Assembly: GCA_036346355.1 (NCBI GenBank)
Contig: CM070577.1
Span: 48,990,309-49,054,308, forward strand
Length of the DNA stretch: 64,000 bases
Origin: Rhipidocladum racemiflorum
Taxonomy: Eukaryota > Streptophyta > Magnoliopsida > Poales > Poaceae
Direction: 5' to 3'
Part shown: piece after piece, positions 36,515-47,920 of the stretch
How positions within the stretch are numbered: position 1 is the stretch's first letter
Layout: the number at the start of each line of letters is the position of its first letter
Translations under genes and position numbers: made by a program
Notes under the pieces: model-generated
Database searches by the model: none
What the model was told of the DNA's origin: nothing
What the model saw: the letters and a program-made list of their open reading frames with translations, nothing else

Positions 36515-36754
36515 TTAGATGACAGAGCAAGGTAGATTGCTTGGGTCAATCCCTTTGTTTCCACAGGAAAAAAATAAACACTCTTAATATACCTACAGCT
36601 CCAGCTCCACGAATCTGGTGAAGCTAGTAATACTCAGCTCCATCAACTCCACGCTCCACAGATTTAGTGAAGCTGGAGCTCTGCCAAACACCCCCTTAGA
36701 TGACAGAGCAAGGTAGATTGCTTGGGTCAATCCCTTTGTTTCCACAAGAAAAAA
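36393..36754. repeat. 181-bp tandem duplication covering the MITE 3' half
   Basis: 36393-36573 is repeated at 36574-36754 with only a few changes (for example CACCAACTCC versus CATCAACTCC). The copy includes the right MITE end and about 60 bp of flank, so the duplication followed MITE insertion. Confidence 0.85.
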
Positions 36755-37112
36755 AATCATCACTTTCGCACACAGGGAACTTCTCTCCTGTGAACTGTCG
36801 TGTCATGATCTTCTTCCTCCTATCGCAATCGACGCCGTCGTGATCCTCCCTCTCTCTGCCTCTACCCTCCCGCCTCTGGCTCCACCACTCCTGCGCTCGC
36901 TAAAACTGTTGACCGCCGCCAACCCCACCTATTTGATGGCCTCCCCCAACTCCCTTGAGATCCACTGCTCAAACCGTCCAGCGTCACCACCAGTTATCCT
37001 AGGCCATGAATGAGCTAATCCTTTGTTTCCCTCACTTCCCTAGCCTCGATGGCTCCTCACGGCTGCAACTTACCCACAAGTGCCTGGAACTCCGCCGCTC
37101 AACTTTATTGCC

Positions 37113-38652
37113 ATGGAGCCGTCGTCGAAGATGGTGCCAGTAGCTGATGAGGCATGGTGCCAGGAGATAGTGCTTCGGGGGATGGAGCTGGTGAGCCCGC
37201 GTCTTCCCTAGTGCGACGCCAGCATCCTGCTCGCCATCAACCCCTGGTGCTACCGCTCCCTCATCGCTAACCCCAAACTCTGGGAGGTGTGTATCGCGTC
37301 GTGTGCACCCTCCTCCCGTTCTTGGCTACCTCCTACCGCACTTGCTCTCAATGGCCTGTAACTAGAGATTGAGCTTCCCTTACTAGTTTCTACCCGTGTG
37401 CCTTCTGTTCATGGCTTTCTGCTGCAAAGATGCTCTAAATTTCTAATCCGTTGCTCCAAATGGATGGATGGTTCTAAATATCATTTTTTTTGCCTTCTTC
37501 GGTTGACGAAATCAGGATATAGTATTAGCACAATTGTGTGGATTTTAGCACAATTTTGATAAATTTTTAGCTATAACCCGAAGTTGCAACTTAAATGTTT
37601 CAACATACGATGATTTACAGGGCGGTATTTCGCTGGAAGAGTTAGAATTCTTGAACCTAAATGCCTATCAGAAAATCTTTGATAAAGGTATTCGAGCTAT
37701 TAGTCTTTGTGCAAATCTTTGGGGTCCTTTCCACCTATTGGATTGTTCGGTACATCACTTGTTGAATGTTTGATTTACTGTACATAACTTGCGTTTCAAA
37801 TTATTGGACATTTTACTGGCTCAGACTGAATTACGCAAGCATTAGACACATTGTGAATAACTGCAAGCAGATAATGGACCTGAATTTGAGTGGTTGTAAG
37901 GTAATGTTAATTTGGAATGCATTTTCCATCTTATAGTATTTTTCATTCCAGCTTCGTTCTAATAATACAGTCAGCATATCCATAGATGCTGAGATACTAA
38001 ATTTATAGAACCATCTTTTACTATGTCCATCTCCAAAAACATTATGCTTATAGTAATTGCTTTGGTTCAGCCAGTACTCAATACTATGGATATGCAGTGC
38101 TTTCTTTGTATTCTTTTTATTTGAAATCTGCAATAGGAATCTTGTTTTACTTTAATCAGGAGGACATAGTTATTAGTTATTATATTCCTATTTCATGGTG
38201 ATTTGGTGTTTGGAACAGTACAATCCATCTTGGACCAAATATATGTGCTTATTATGCTGAAAAGAACCCTGATACTTAGCAAATACAAAACATGATTGCT
38301 TTGTATTTTCCTTTGTAGTCTTGCATATTGCAGCTAAGAATACTACTATGTTAGTTCTAGTGTGTTTTTAGAAGCTAACAGGGTGATAATGAAACATTAG
38401 TTATAGATCACAATTTTCATGTCCAGCTCTCATGTCTTATGTCGTTTTGCCCCACCGATGGTATGCATTACATCTGTTTCTGATAATTATGGTAACAAGT
38501 CAATGCAAGCTTTGTCTTTGCGATTGCAGAATATCTCAAATAAAAGTATACAGCTAGTTGGTGATAATTATCAAGGACTAAAGAAGTTGAACATAGATGT
38601 AGGGATCACGTCCATCACACCATTCTTAACGTTCACCAAATGTGGGGTCCAG
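37113..38652 (+). pseudogene. F-box/LRR protein pseudogene (At3g58530-like)
   Basis: Intact relatives are SCF E3-ligase substrate receptors with an N-terminal F-box-like segment and leucine-rich repeats. Exon-like blocks: 37113-37286 (MEPSSKMVPVADEAW, INPWCYRSLIANPKLWE); 37621-37687 (GGISLEELEFLNLNAYQKI); 37825-37900 (RHIVNNCKQIMDLNLSGCK); 38530-38652 (NISNKSIQLVGDNYQGLKKL, fading to KCGVQ). Most borders still look like GT..AG. It is broken by an in-frame TAG after SPRLP in exon 1, missing LRR exons between blocks, and the absence of the C-terminal repeats beyond 38652. Introns remain, so it is a decayed genomic copy. Confidence 0.75.
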
Positions 38653-39957
38653 GTAACTGTTCATTTTCATCTACTTTGAAGTTTGAATCATAGTTACCAG
38701 AAATACGGTTCATAAGTAAGTTATAGATTTAATTCGTGAAATTTCTTCTTCCAACTATATTCAATTCAAATGATGTTAATTGCCTAATTCCCTTTAGTCA
38801 CACTTATTTGATTGTTTCCTTTACAGACTGGGTTGAGCTAAATCCAACTGTTCGATTGCTAAGGTGAGGTCTTCTTATAAGTCTCTTACATTTGACTTGT
38901 GAAACACTGGCCCTTATAAGTATGAGCTGCTATGTTTTATGTTTTTTTTGAATTATCAAAGCGATTGACCATTTCCATGTATGGCGCTGGTTCACTCTTT
39001 AGTTTTTAACTAGTTATAAAAAGTAGTCCAACAATTTGCAATATTGGTGCTCTTGCATGCAGTCTATGATCCAAAAGTATTGAACCCCTTGTATGATTGT
39101 TGCAGGGAAGAATATCTTGTGTGGTGCAAGTTAATCCACACAATCAAATCACAGTATACCAAGACTGCTATCCGTAGCTAAAGAAATTCGAACTCATTTT
39201 ACGCTCTGAAAGTTGATAGCAAACTTTTCAGAATTTGACATGTTATTTTTCTATCAAATTGCTAATGGCCTTGAGCTACCTTGGTGAATATGGCTGACTA
39301 CATGCTTAAATTTGACTTTTGCATGAATTAGACTCATGTATGGATGCTACAGATGCACTAACACTAACTTGTTTGCATTTTACCTGTGTGTGAATGCTTG
39401 TATGAATCTAATTTGAATGTGTGGATGTAAGGATCTATTCAAATACTTTCCCTTGAATTTTCATAATTTTTCTGGATTTTTTAGATTTTTTTGGATACAT
39501 TTTTAATATTCGAGATTTTCATCCCTATACCTTCCAAATTACTTTCCAAATGGTAGCGGGGAATAATTCCAAAGGAGGATTACTTCCCCAAGAGATTGAG
39601 AGGGATTTCTTGTACCCTTCAAAATCGTCTTTGGAATTTTATTCGCTAGGATTTTTCTAACAAACATCAAGGCGTGAAAGAGTAGGAATTAAAGAGGCGA
39701 TTCTAGTTACCGTTGTGTCCACTCGTCACCCGACGTGGAAAAAGAAATATAAAATGTTAAACAGCGCTCAACTAAAAACTTTGAGCATTTTAGTGTAAAC
39801 TTCCCGTAGTTCGATTTGCTTTCTACATTTGTGCACCACCTCCTCCGTCTCCGGTAAGAGCCAGCACCGGTGAGGGCGAAACAGGGTGTCGCATCGCTAT
39901 GAAGCAAAGCGCGTGATCCAGAAAATATAGACGCGGGGTGGGGCGGACAAACGTGAC
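38653..39957. other. intergenic, nothing recognised
   Basis: AT-rich. The minus frame 39707-39976 spans the left border of the tandem duplication and shows no known domain. It ends in CGTGAC, where the last four bases match the duplication junctions. Confidence 0.4.
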
Positions 39958-40070
39958 ACCTTTTTATACTATACACTGACTATAAAAAGGAGTAACTAGT
40001 AAACACTTTTGGCCCTAATTAACTGAAAAAAAGCTTATGAAGTTTTTTAGATTACGAACACAACTAAATA

Positions 40071-40311
40071 CTCCCTCTGTTGGAATTTAGAGGGTGTATT
40101 AGGTTTCGTTAGGACAAGACTTTGACCAACAATTACTCTATTAGCATATAATTTTTATGACACAAAATTGATATTAGCAGATTTGTATTCAAAAGTACTT
40201 ATATATAATTATGATTTTGTATTGCATAAATGATATATTAATAAAGTAATCGTTGGTCAAAGTCTTGTCCTAACGAAACCTAATACGCCCTCTAAATTCC
40301 AACGGAGAGAG
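40071..40311. mobile_element. Stowaway MITE, unit 1
   Basis: 241 bp with TA on both sides. Long inverted ends start CTCCCTCTGTTGGAATTTAG and extend over about 70 bp, so the RNA or single strand could fold into a long hairpin. Confidence 0.88.
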
Positions 40312-40529
40312 TACTAGTTAGTGTCATTTTTGGAACTGCTAAATTAAGGTCATGCTCACAAATCTTTGATGAGTACGTACTCTTTTTATGACAAGTGATA
40401 GCTCTCACTTAAAGGTCATCTTTTTATGACAAATGTTATTATATCCTTCATTCCCACACTTTTTTTCCCATCAATGGCTCCCTTCTTTTGACAAGTGCCA
40501 GCACATCCTTCATCTACCTTCTCTACCAT

Positions 40530-40696
40530 CAGGGGCGGATCCAGGCCCCAGGCAGAGTAGGCTGAAGCCCGGGGCCTGGTACCGAAAGCCTACTAAAATT
40601 CTACGAAAAACTATTGAAAAATCATTGAAAACAGATATTTAATCTAAAATCAGTTGGTCCAGCCCAGGGCTTGGGCCTGGGCTAGCTCTGCCCCTG
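40530..40696. mobile_element. small hAT MITE, unit 1
   Basis: 167 bp with ends CAGGGGCGGATCCAGG and, read inward from the right, CAGGGGCAGAGCTAGC. Perfect 8-bp target duplication TCTACCAT (40522-40529 and 40697-40704). Confidence 0.88.
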
Positions 40697-40739
40697 TCTA
40701 CCATTCATTCCCCTCAAATTCAAAACAGTTTTTTCTTTC

Positions 40740-41181
40740 AAAATTACTCTTGAAGTTTTTGAAAACAAGTATTTCTAACCACGTTCGAAAGTTTTTAAAG
40801 TGAATCATTTTGAACCGAAAATTTGTTGACTAGAAACTTTTCGAACTCAAAATTTGTTAAAATGAAACTTTTCGATTCAAAAGTTTTTGAATTTAAAGTT
40901 TTCTGAATTGAAACTTTTTATTTCAATTTATTTAAGTTGAAAATTTCTAATTTGAAATTTTTAATTAAATTTTTTTTTGAGTTGAAACTTTCTGATTTGA
41001 ATTTTTTTTGAAAATTTTTTATTAAAATTCTAAATCAAAACTTTTCGAACCAAAAGTTTTTTATTCAAAACATTCCAACCGAAAGTTTTTGAATTAAAAA
41101 TTTTTTGAGTTAAAACTTTTCGATATGAAAATTTTCAAGTTGAAACTTTCTAATTTGAGAATTTTCGATTTAAATATTTTT
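40740..41181. repeat. AT-rich degenerate minisatellite, unit 1
   Basis: Irregular repeats of a roughly 18-25 bp phrase such as GTTGAAACTTTTCGATTTGAA and its GAAATTTT / TTCAAAAG variants. It ends abruptly at reverse-transcriptase sequence (41182). No coding. Confidence 0.7.
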
Positions 41182-43475
41182 GAGTTGACTAATGCCCCTG
41201 CTTGTTTCATGAACACGAGGAATAAGATTTTCATGGAATATTTGAAAAAGTTTGTTGTTTTGTTCACAGATGATATTCTTGTCTACTTTAAGACAGAAGA
41301 GGAGCATAAAGAGCATTTGAGGTTAGTGCTTGAAAAGCTTCGAGAGCAACAATTGTATGCTATGTTTAGTGGGTGTGAATTTTGAGAGAAGGAAGTTGGT
41401 TTTTTTTGGACATGTAATGATTGTCAAAGGAGTTGTTGTCGACCCAAGCAAGGTTGAAGTTGTGTTGCATTGGGAACAACCGAAGTTAGTTACCTAGATT
41501 CGTAATTTCCTTGAGATGGCAGGATATTATCGTCAATTTATAAAAGGATTTTCGAAGTTGCCAATCTACTCACATAGTTGTTGAAGCAAGAGAAGAATTT
41601 TATCTGGACACCAGAGTGTAAAAAGAGTTCTCGGGAATTAAAGAAGCGTTTGACATCAACACTAGTGTTAGTATTGCCAGATATCCAAAGTAGTTTTGAT
41701 GTCTACAGTGATGCTTCGTGACAAGGACTTGGATGTGGGTTATTGTAGAAAGGCAATATTGTTGCTTATGCTTCAAGACGATTGAGACCACATGGGGAGA
41801 ATTATATGATACATGACTTGGAATTAACTACCGTAGTGCGTTCTTTAAAATTGTGGCATCATTATCTCATTAGTAATCATTGTGAGATATATATGGATCA
41901 CAAGAGTTTGAAGTATATTTTTACTCAGTCATATCTCAACATGAGACATCGAAGATTGTTGGAGTTGATTACAGATTTTGATGTGGGAATTCACTATCAC
42001 CCAAAAAAAGCTAATGTAGTGGCATATACTTTGAGTCAGAAGAATAACCGTGTTAATATGCTAGTTCAGGAGAGTCATCCTGAGTTGCATAAAGAGTTTC
42101 AGAAGTTAAAGTTGGAAGTGGCTCAAAAAGCATTCATAGCTAACTTAAAGCCGACTTTTGAAGATCAGATTCGTGAAAGTTAGAACTATGGTGCTAAGAT
42201 CAAAAGAATAAAGTCCAAAATAGAGGAAGACAAAGCTAAATATTTGTCTTTAGATAGTCAAGATATTCTATGGTTTAAGAGTTGAATTTATGTGCCGAAT
42301 CAGAAGGATTTGAAGCAATTAATTCTTGAGGAAGCTCACGATTCAATTATTCAATTCATCTCGGGAGTGCTAAGATGTATTAGGATCTTAAGGAGAGATT
42401 TTTTTTAGCCTAATATGAAGCGTGAAGTTGTCAAACATGTTGCTTTGTGTAATGTGTATCAGAGAGTGATGGCAATGAATCAGAGGCCAGATGGCTCTTT
42501 ATAGCCATTGAAAATTCTTGAGAGGAAGTAGGAGAAAATCGGTTTGGATTTTATTATTAGTTGACCCAAGACTCAGAGTGGTTATGATTATATATGGGTC
42601 ATTGTGGCTCATTGACAAAAGTTGCTCATTCTATACCAGTTAAGACTACCTATGTTAGAGATCACATAGCAGAGTTGTATATGTCAATCATTATTTGGTT
42701 GCATGTAGTGCCAAAGAAGATAGATCAGCTAGTGTTTCTCAGTTTGCCTCGAGATTTTGTAATAAGTTGCATGAAGCAATGGGAACTTGTTTGAATTTCA
42801 TCACAACATAAAATTCTTAGACAGAAGGTCAGATTGAAAGAGTTAATCAGATTTTGGAGATCTGTTAAGGGCATGTGCTCTAGCTTATGCTCCTACTTGT
42901 GATAAAAGTTTGACATATGCAGAATTCAGTTACAACAATAGTTATTTGGCAAATTTGCAAATGTCACTATTTAAAGTGTTATATGGTTGTTCCTTTCTTA
43001 CTCCGTTGAATTGGAATGAGATGGGAGAGCATCTTGTCTTTGGACATGATATTCTCCATGAAGTAGACGAGCAGATTGCTATAATAAGAGAAAGGTTAAC
43101 AATAGCTTAGTAAAGACAGAAAAGCTATGTTGATAATCAGCATAGAGAGTTGATTTTTGAGCCAGCTAATTTTGTGTATCTCAGAGTTGCCCCTCTTAAA
43201 GGAGTCAAGAGGTTTCATGCTAAAGAAATGCTTACCCCAAGATTTGTTGGTCCATTTAAAATCTTGCAGCATAGAGGAGAAATTGCTTATATGTTGGAGT
43301 TGCCTTACTTGTTGGCAGGAGTGCATGATATTTTTCATGTCTCTCAACTTATGAAGTGTTTTTGAGAGCCAACAAAGTAGACATCATTGGAGTGGATTAA
43401 GTTGCAAGAGGATGTTACTTATAAGGAGTAACCGATTAAAATTTTTGATGTTGATGATCGTAAAACCATGAGAAA
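41182..43475 (+). pseudogene. degenerate gypsy pol, unit 1
   Basis: Starts inside RT (LTNAPACFMNTRNKIFMEYL, FTDDILVYF at about 41265-41290), then RNase H (YMDHKSLKYIF at about 41887, HYHPKKANVVAYTLS at about 41996), integrase fragments (42594-42794 and 42910-43090) and a GPF-like end (RFVGPFKIL about 43236). Many stops and frameshifts. The first RT aspartate box reads FTDD rather than the usual FIDD/FVDD. It is cut before the chromodomain. An old, AT-drifted copy, clearly not the source of elements A, B or C. Confidence 0.88.
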
Positions 43476-44030
43476 GTCTGATTCGAGTTATTGGGGTCCA
43501 AATCTTTTAGTGAGAAGAAAAGGTGCGATTTGGGGAGACGACTCTCACGATCTGGCTACCAACCATGCATGCCTGATATGCGAAGCAATCGTTCAACCAA
43601 CTTGGGAATTGTTATCGACCTAGCTAGAAGCACGATCGACCTTATCACAAAGATCAGTTCCTGTAAGCAATTGAAGAACAAGCAAGAACAAAGTAAAGAA
43701 CAATATGAAATTGCAAATATAATTAAAGGACTAATGTTGATGAGGGGTTCCAAAGCATGATATTGCTATTGATCTAGCTTACCAAGAGAATATCGAATAT
43801 TTTCACTAGGGAAAACTACAATTAAACAAAATCCAAGTCTTATGAGGGAGCTCGGATAACTTATACATGCATCTAAAGGGGGGTGTGGACTGAGGGGGCT
43901 GGCCTAGTGCTATGAACCAACAGGAGGGGGGCACACGCGCGCGCGCGCACACACACACACACACCTGGACTCGGATTCCAGCAATATTACAAGGCCCAAG
44001 TTGACCCAATAGGTGACTGTCAATGTTTGG
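43476..44030. other. unclassified transposon-like DNA with CG/CA microsatellite, unit 1
   Basis: No domain recognised. A (CG)n(CA)n run lies at 43932-43964. The frame 43491-43760 is short and without homology I can name. The equivalent in unit 2 is 50657-51204. Confidence 0.45.
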
Positions 44031-45015
44031 TGTCGGCAATAATCTTGGGGGTGTGTGAATTTGTGGGGCAAGGCGCTAGATCAGAAACTCGATGGTAACA
44101 CAAGATAAGAGTTTAGACAGGTTCGGGCCCTCTGCGGTGGAGGTAATACCCTAGTCCTGTGTTCTGGGATTATCTGGTCTCTCACTTTGAGGTCCTCCCG
44201 TCCCTCTTATATACAGGGGGAGGGGGGGAGTCCAACTCGGTTACTAGGGTATGAGTCCGAATTGATTACAAGTAAAGGAATCGTATCTTTCCTTTATCCA
44301 GGGTGATTTCCCCTACGATTACAATCTTTTACTTCAGTTATAACGGGACAATATGTAGACCTTCGGGATATGCGCGCTGGACTTTGTGCATCCCCTTTTT
44401 CGTCCGGTCTTCTTAGGTCTTCATGCATACACCTGGTTTCTATGTCTCCCACAGTAGCCCCGGAGTGCTCGAGTTGCCCTTGATAATGCTTTTTGATCTC
44501 ACGCGGATGTAACTTGTTGGCCTTTACATGGCTTCATCCGGGTGCCTGGTCGACAAGCAAGGAGTTTGCAAAGGACTCAGCCTCAACCTTCTCGCCGTGT
44601 ACATTGGGAAGACTCCTTTGTGATGCGATACCGGTATTCGACCCTTATAGGGGCGTGCCAGCAACAGCACTAGCGTTCGGCCCGACCTGGGATGCTTTAG
44701 ATTTTCGCCCGAAAAGGCGCTGGTGATCAGCCCTACTTGGGGCGCACCAAAGGAGCATCTGATGAGACGCTGGTGATCAGCCCAGCTTGGGGCGCACCTA
44801 TGGGGCTTCCAATAGGATGCTGGTGATCAGCCCGGCTTGGGGCGCACTTGATTGACATCCAATAGGACGCTGATGATCAACCCTACTTGGGGCGCACCAA
44901 AGGTGCATCCGATGGGATGCTGGTGATCAGCCCGGCTTGGGGCGCACCTTTGGGGCATCCAATAGGACGCTGGTGATCAGCTCGGCTTAGGGCGCACCTG
45001 ATTGGCATCCAATAG
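44031..45015 (+). repeat. LTR-like fragment, unit 1
   Basis: Begins TGTCGGCAATAATC and contains GTTTAGACAGGTTCGGGCCC, a phrase frequent in grass gypsy LTRs, then a 50-bp array. It is interrupted at 45016 by LTR C. Orientation and family are tentative. Confidence 0.5.
44717..45015. repeat. 50-bp tandem array with 150-bp higher order, unit 1
   Basis: Six units starting at 44717, 44767, 44817, 44867, 44917 and 44967, each beginning RYGCTGRTGATCARC. Units 1-3 resemble units 4-6 in order, so the array is two 150-bp superunits. LTR C inserted at the last base of unit 6. Confidence 0.9.
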
Positions 45016-45416
45016 TGTAACACCCCAATTTTTGCTTTTCATGAATTTAAGTGTTATTTTGCACTTTTGTGAATTTTTGGAATTTTCTGGAATTTATTTT
45101 TATTTAATTTGAATTTATTCCCTTTTGTAATAATTAAAGAATTAAAAGTTGCAAATAAAATTTTATTGGAAATATTTTATTTGAGTCCCAAATGCCCTAA
45201 AATATTTTCTAGAATTTTTCTAGAATTTTTCTGAGTATTTTGCTATTTTTCATGAATTAAATGAATTTCTGGAAATTATTTTGAATATTTAATCGCTTCG
45301 GGTTTAGTACTGTTCCTCGGGTCCAAGTCGGACTCGAGTCTGACCTGAACCCGACCGCGCCAGTCGTCTCGGTCGTACCATGTCACCCGAGCCCAACCCT
45401 AACCCTAATCGCGTGA

Positions 45417-46289
45417 CCGTTGGATCGAGATCCAACGGCCACGAATGCGCCATGTCGCCTGAGCCAGGCTCCGACCGAGCCAGCCAGGTCACCGAGCCGG
45501 ACCCGAGCCCAAACCCCGTGCCCGTTGGATCTTGATCCAACGGTCCACGTTGAGCCACGTCGTCCAATCCGAATCCAAATCTGATTCCACCGCCGCAACC
45601 AGGTGGACTCCTGCCTCTCCGCGATACACGGAAGCTGAGGCCCCTATTTATACCGCCGCCGCCGCCACCGTGTAGCCCACCTCCGCACGCACCCACAGTG
45701 CCTAACCCACAGTGCCTGAGCCGCCGTGGTGCGCCGCTAGAGCTTGCCGTAGTTGCTCGTGCGTTCCACCGCGGATTCTTGCATTTTCCGCCGCCGTCCG
45801 TCGTCCTCCGCTGCCGTTGTGCCCAGATCCGGACTCCTCGCGTCGAGGCGCACCCGGAGCTACCACCCACCACGCTGGAGCTGCACGAAAATGCCAAAGG
45901 CTTGGTCGTCGTCTCCATCCCCGGTGAGCCAGCGCCGCCGCGTCGACATTAGGGTTCGCGAGCTTCATGAACCGTCCGATCAAGATCCGAAGGCCAGGAT
46001 TCATCCACGTCACCCACGGTAAAATTTCACGTGTTAACTTTTAGATCTATTCTCAGCCATCGGATCTAGATCCAACGGCTCAAGATTGTGCCACGTAGCC
46101 ATAACCGCACCGTGCTAGGGTTAACCTCAACCATTAGATCTAGATCGTACGGCTAGGGTTAGCCGCGTTGACAGCGTTGGATTGGATCTCGACCGTTCGA
46201 TCGAAATCGAATGGCCCAGATGGACCGTGCTGTTCACAACGCGTGAAACACATATCCGATCTGGGCCGTTGATTTTCAAATCAACGGCC
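45417..46289. promoter_or_regulatory. array of CCGTTGGATC-type dyads in LTR C, unit 1
   Basis: Six near-palindromes of 22-26 bp: 45417-45438 and 45522-45543 (CCGTTGGATC, two bases, GATCCAACGG), 46057-46078, 46131-46152, 46193-46214 (more diverged) and 46264-46289 (GGCCGTTGAT..ATCAACGGCC). The last four are spaced 62-74 bp. Equivalent positions exist in unit 2 (52592-53464). Confidence 0.7.
45645..45652 (+). promoter_or_regulatory. candidate TATA box of LTR C, unit 1
   Basis: TATTTATA in GGCCCCTATTTATACCGCC, about 630 bp into the LTR, followed by a CCGCCG-rich leader. The copy in unit 2 is at 52820-52827. Confidence 0.55.
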
Positions 46290-46352
46290 GAGATCTAGCC
46301 ACGTGGTTGGAAGACTGACCGTCGCGGTCACGCCGGTCGCCGCTGGCATCAG

Positions 46353-46659
46353 CACGTGACGTCACGTGGGGCCCGCGCGTCAGCGGGACAGCCAACCGCT
46401 CCATGACGTCACGGTGGGGCCCGCGTGTCAGCTCGCTCGGCCGAACCGCGCGCTGACGTCAGCACTGACGTCACCTGAGGGGACCCACATGTCAGTGAGA
46501 CACGTGCGCCGTGGACCGAGTCCACGCTGGACCTAGCCCGAACCGCAGACCACGTCCGTGGACCCGATGACGTCAGCCGACGCAATAAATCGATTTTTCG
46601 ATAGAAAAATAATTCGGTGGAAAATCGAAATCCACGCTAACGTCAGGCTGACGTCATTA
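46353..46659. promoter_or_regulatory. TGACGTCA cluster in LTR C, unit 1
   Basis: The 16-bp perfect palindrome CACGTGACGTCACGTG (46353-46368) joins two G-boxes and a C-box. Further TGACGTCA motifs follow near 46404, 46452, 46464, 46567 and 46650. These are classic plant bZIP recognition sequences. The copy in unit 2 starts with the same palindrome at 53528-53543. Confidence 0.65.
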
Positions 46660-47253
46660 ATCGATTTTTCAATATAAAAATAAATAGAATAATTCGGTTT
46701 AATGTTTAATTTGAATTTTCAAACTTCAAATGCTTATAACTTTTGCATTTTAACTCCGATTTGAACGATTCCAGTTTCTAAATTTTTATAAAATTGAGAT
46801 CTACTCAAATATAAATTTTAATTAATTTTTGAATATGAATTTTCCTCTGTTTATAATTAATTAATAGTTTCTTTAAACTTTAAACAATTATAACTTTTGC
46901 ATTTCAACTCCGAATTTCGCGATTCCAATTTCTAAAAATTTGTAAAATTGTACTCTCTCTGTTTATGGACTTTATTTGAACTTTTGGGCACTTTTGTGTA
47001 CTATTTTATTTATTTATTGTTATTTGCACGCGTTACGAGTAGACGTTGAAGTGCCCGAAGGCTTCGAAGGTGAAGTTTTGACCCAGGATCCAGCTCAAGA
47101 CCAAGAACAAGTGCTTTTTGAAGGCAAGTTGTGCTTTGACACCTTTTTATACTATACACTGACTATAAAAAGGAGTAACTAGTAAACACTTTTGGCCCTA
47201 ATTAACTGAAAAAAAGCTTATGAAGTTTTTTAGATTACGAACACAACTAAATA

Positions 47254-47494
47254 CTCCCTCTGTTGGAATTTAGAGGGTGTATTAGGTTTCGTTAGGACAA
47301 GACTTTGACCAACAATTACTCTATTAGCATATAATTTTTATGACACAAAATTGATATTAGCAGATTTGTATTCAAAAGTACTTATATATAATTATGATTT
47401 TGTATTGCATAAATGATATATTAATAAAGTAATCGTTGGTCAAAGTCTTGTCCTAACGAAACCTAATACGCCCTCTAAATTCCAACGGAGAGAG
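47254..47494. mobile_element. Stowaway MITE, unit 2
   Basis: The copy of 40071-40311 in the second duplication unit; same length and TA flanks. Confidence 0.88.
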
Positions 47495-47712
47495 TACTAG
47501 TTAGTGTCATTTTTGGAACTGCTAAATTAAGGTCATGCTCACAAATCTTTGATGAGTACGTACTCTTTTTATGACAAGTGATATCTCTCACTTAAAGGTC
47601 ATCTTTTTATGACAAATGTTATTATATCCTTCATTCCCACACTTTTTTTCCCATCAATGGCTCCCTTCTTTTGACAAGTGCCAGCACATCCTTCATCTAC
47701 CTTCTCTACCAT

Positions 47713-47877
47713 CAGGGGCGGATCCAGGCCCCAGGCAGAGTAGGCTGAAGCCCTGGCCTGCACCGAAAGCCTACTAAAATTCTACGAAAAACTATTGAAA
47801 AATCATTGAAAACAGATATTTAATCTAAAATCAGTTGGTCCAGCCCAGGGCTTGGGCCTGGGCTAGCTCTGCCCCTG
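47713..47877. mobile_element. small hAT MITE, unit 2
   Basis: The copy of 40530-40696, two bases shorter near the middle. The same TCTACCAT flank follows it. Confidence 0.88.
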
Positions 47878-47920
47878 TCTACCATTCATTCCCCTCAAAT
47901 TCAAAACAGTTTTTTCTTTC

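Larger units (their letters stand above)
39958..47140 (+). repeat. 7.18-kb tandem duplication, unit 1
   Basis: 7183 bp, starting ACCTTTTTATACTATACACT and ending CAAGTTGTGCTTTGAC inside LTR C, followed directly by unit 2. It contains a Stowaway MITE, a hAT MITE, an AT-rich repeat, degenerate gypsy pol, an LTR-like fragment with 50-bp array, and the first 2125 bp of LTR C. TGAC precedes unit 1 (39954-39957), ends unit 1 (47137-47140) and ends unit 2 (54312-54315). Confidence 0.95.
45016..47140 (+). repeat. LTR C, truncated copy in unit 1
   Basis: First 2125 bp of LTR C, from TGTAACACCCC to the TTTGAC duplication junction. The long minus frame 45304-45918 and plus frames 45698-46022 lie in GC-rich LTR sequence and are not genes: they recur in unit 2 with frame-altering differences at the end. 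Confidence 0.9.

Noticed and set aside
44717..45015. Possible CRISPR-like array
   Set aside because: Units abut at 50 bp with no variable spacers, and this is plant nuclear DNA: a minisatellite.
45304..46022. Long GC-rich frames on both strands of LTR C (up to 204 codons), repeated at 52464-53197
   Set aside because: They lie in LTR sequence with CpG-rich dyads, overlap each other on opposite strands, have Arg/Gly/Pro-rich composition, and their ends differ between the two units through frame-changing patches.
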